A DNA stretch of 64,000 nt from Citrobacter arsenatis (GTDB taxonomy: Bacteria; Pseudomonadota; Gammaproteobacteria; Enterobacterales; Enterobacteriaceae): assembly GCF_004353845.1 (NCBI RefSeq), contig NZ_CP037864.1:4526001-4590000 (forward strand). Reading direction: 5' to 3'. The notes under the pieces were generated by a model that saw only the letters and a list, made by a program, of their open reading frames with translations, had not been told where the DNA came from and did not search any database. A program made the translations under genes and the position numbers. Positions 63,234 through 64,000 of the stretch are shown here, piece after piece; position 1 is the first letter of the stretch; each line of letters begins with the position of its first letter.

Positions 63234-64000
63234 TTAATGCGCCTTACTGGCCATGATCTCAATGATCTGCTTGTCGGTTTCCTGCATCGAACGGCACGCT
63301 AGCGCACACAGGTTGGTGATAGATTGCTCCACGTTATGCGCCACAATCCCTTCGTTGCCGGTTACGGCGGTATCATCCAGCGCCATCAGTACCGCTTTCC
63401 ACGCCGCAGATGCGCTGGTTGAGACTTTCATCGCGCAGCTGTTTGAAGCGCCATCGCAAATCATTCCGCTCACGTCACCAATCATACTGCTGATCGCCAT
63501 CGCGATAGTGTTGTAACGACCATCCACAATCCATGCCATCCCCGCCGCGGCGCCCATTGCCGCCGTGGTTGCCGCGCACAGCGCAGACAAACGCGGCAGC
63601 TGATGATGGATGTAGATAGCGCTCAGGTGAGACAACATCAGCGCACGCGCCAGTTTCTCCTCATCCGCACCAAAGTGCTCGGCCACTACCATGACCGGGA
63701 CAGTGGCGGTAATACCCTGATTTCCGGAGCCGGAGTTGCTCATGGCTGGCAGCGTCGCCCCGCCCATTCGCGCATCCGATGCCGCACTGGTACGAATCAG
63801 AATAGAAGTGGAGAGATCGTTCGCCAGCAGGCCACGCGCGCACTGCTTCTCAAGCGTGGTTCCGATATGCAAGCCCCAGTTACCGCGCAGTCCTTCCTGA
63901 GACAGCGCACCGTTCAGTTTTGCCGCGTCGAGAATAAAGCGGATTGACTCAAACGGTACCGCGTTCACGAACGCCAGAATCTCTTCCAGCGACGTGTGAG
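63234..64000 (-). CDS. cyuA: L-cysteine desulfidase CyuA (YhaM), N-terminus outside the window
   Basis: The C-terminal 255 or so residues of an UPF0597/serine-dehydratase-alpha-like protein. The open frame continues past the right edge (…SLEEILAFVNAVPFESIRF), so the apparent GTG at 63968 is internal. Visible: MSNSGSGNQGITATVPV (conserved Gly/Asn loop) and the Cys residues LSALCAATTAAMGAAAG and MICDGASNSCAMK, probable Fe-S ligands. It degrades L-cysteine to sulfide, pyruvate and ammonia. Full-length E. coli protein is 436 aa. Confidence 0.92.
   Translation of the reverse strand, partial: HTSLEEILAFVNAVPFESIRFILDAAKLNGALSQEGLRGNWGLHIGTTLEKQCARGLLANDLSTSILIRTSAASDARMGGATLPAMSNSGSGNQGITATVPVMVVAEHFGADEEKLARALMLSHLSAIYIHHQLPRLSALCAATTAAMGAAAGMAWIVDGRYNTIAMAISSMIGDVSGMICDGASNSCAMKVSTSASAAWKAVLMALDDTAVTGNEGIVAHNVEQSITNLCALACRSMQETDKQIIEIMASKAH

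Overview
The window is a chromosomal segment of an enterobacterium, most likely Citrobacter (C. freundii group). From about 23.7 kb to the right end, gene order follows Escherichia coli K-12: yqjH-yqjI, aer-patA-ygjH-ebgRAC-ygjIJK-fadH-rlmG-ygjPR-alx-sstT-ygjV-uxaAC-exuTR-yqjA-mzrA-yqjCDEKFG-yhaHJKL-cyuA. The left 22 kb holds accessory DNA that K-12 lacks at this site, including a complete coenzyme-B12-dependent glycerol fermentation (dha) regulon of the Citrobacter type. Identifications rest on reading the translations and on remembered family sequences. No database search was run.

Layout. (1) 1-6.4 kb: the right part of an integrative element, cut by the window edge. It has a tyrosine integrase, an AlpA/Xis-like regulator, an Icd-like protein, a DUF4222-like protein and a RepA-type helicase with an iteron-like tract beside it. 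It ends in the 3' half of an ileX-type tRNA-Ile(CAT) gene (att site, 6343-6388). A small membrane-protein gene lies between this att copy and a second, decayed copy about 890 bp further on. (2) 7.4-20.6 kb: a YoaC-like gene, then dhaBCEF (glycerol dehydratase and the large reactivase subunit) on the minus strand; orfY-dhaT-dhaG-orfW (1,3-propanediol dehydrogenase, small reactivase subunit, cobalamin adenosyltransferase) on the plus strand; the activator gene dhaR; and divergent dhaD and dhaK (oxidative branch). (3) 20.6-21.6 kb: a 12-unit tandem REP/BIME array. (4) 21.6-23.7 kb: a second cyclopropane-fatty-acid synthase gene with a divergent AraC-type regulator. (5) 23.7-64 kb: the conserved backbone, with REP/BIME units, one ERIC element, the alx leader riboswitch, and a 676-bp nested-palindrome insertion between yqjG and yhaH.

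How the genes work together. Glycerol is dehydrated by DhaBCE to 3-hydroxypropionaldehyde, and DhaT reduces this to 1,3-propanediol using NADH. DhaD oxidises glycerol to dihydroxyacetone, supplying that NADH, and DhaK phosphorylates the product into glycolysis. DhaF/DhaG and OrfW keep the B12 enzyme active. Six copies of a 15-bp palindrome, arranged as three pairs with 31-32 bp between centres, lie upstream of dhaB, dhaD and dhaK; they are the best candidates for the DhaR operator.

The least explained items are the 676-bp nested palindrome (59894-60569), the paired dha operators, the iteron tract and small-RNA-like structure in the integrative element, and the double att arrangement at ileX.
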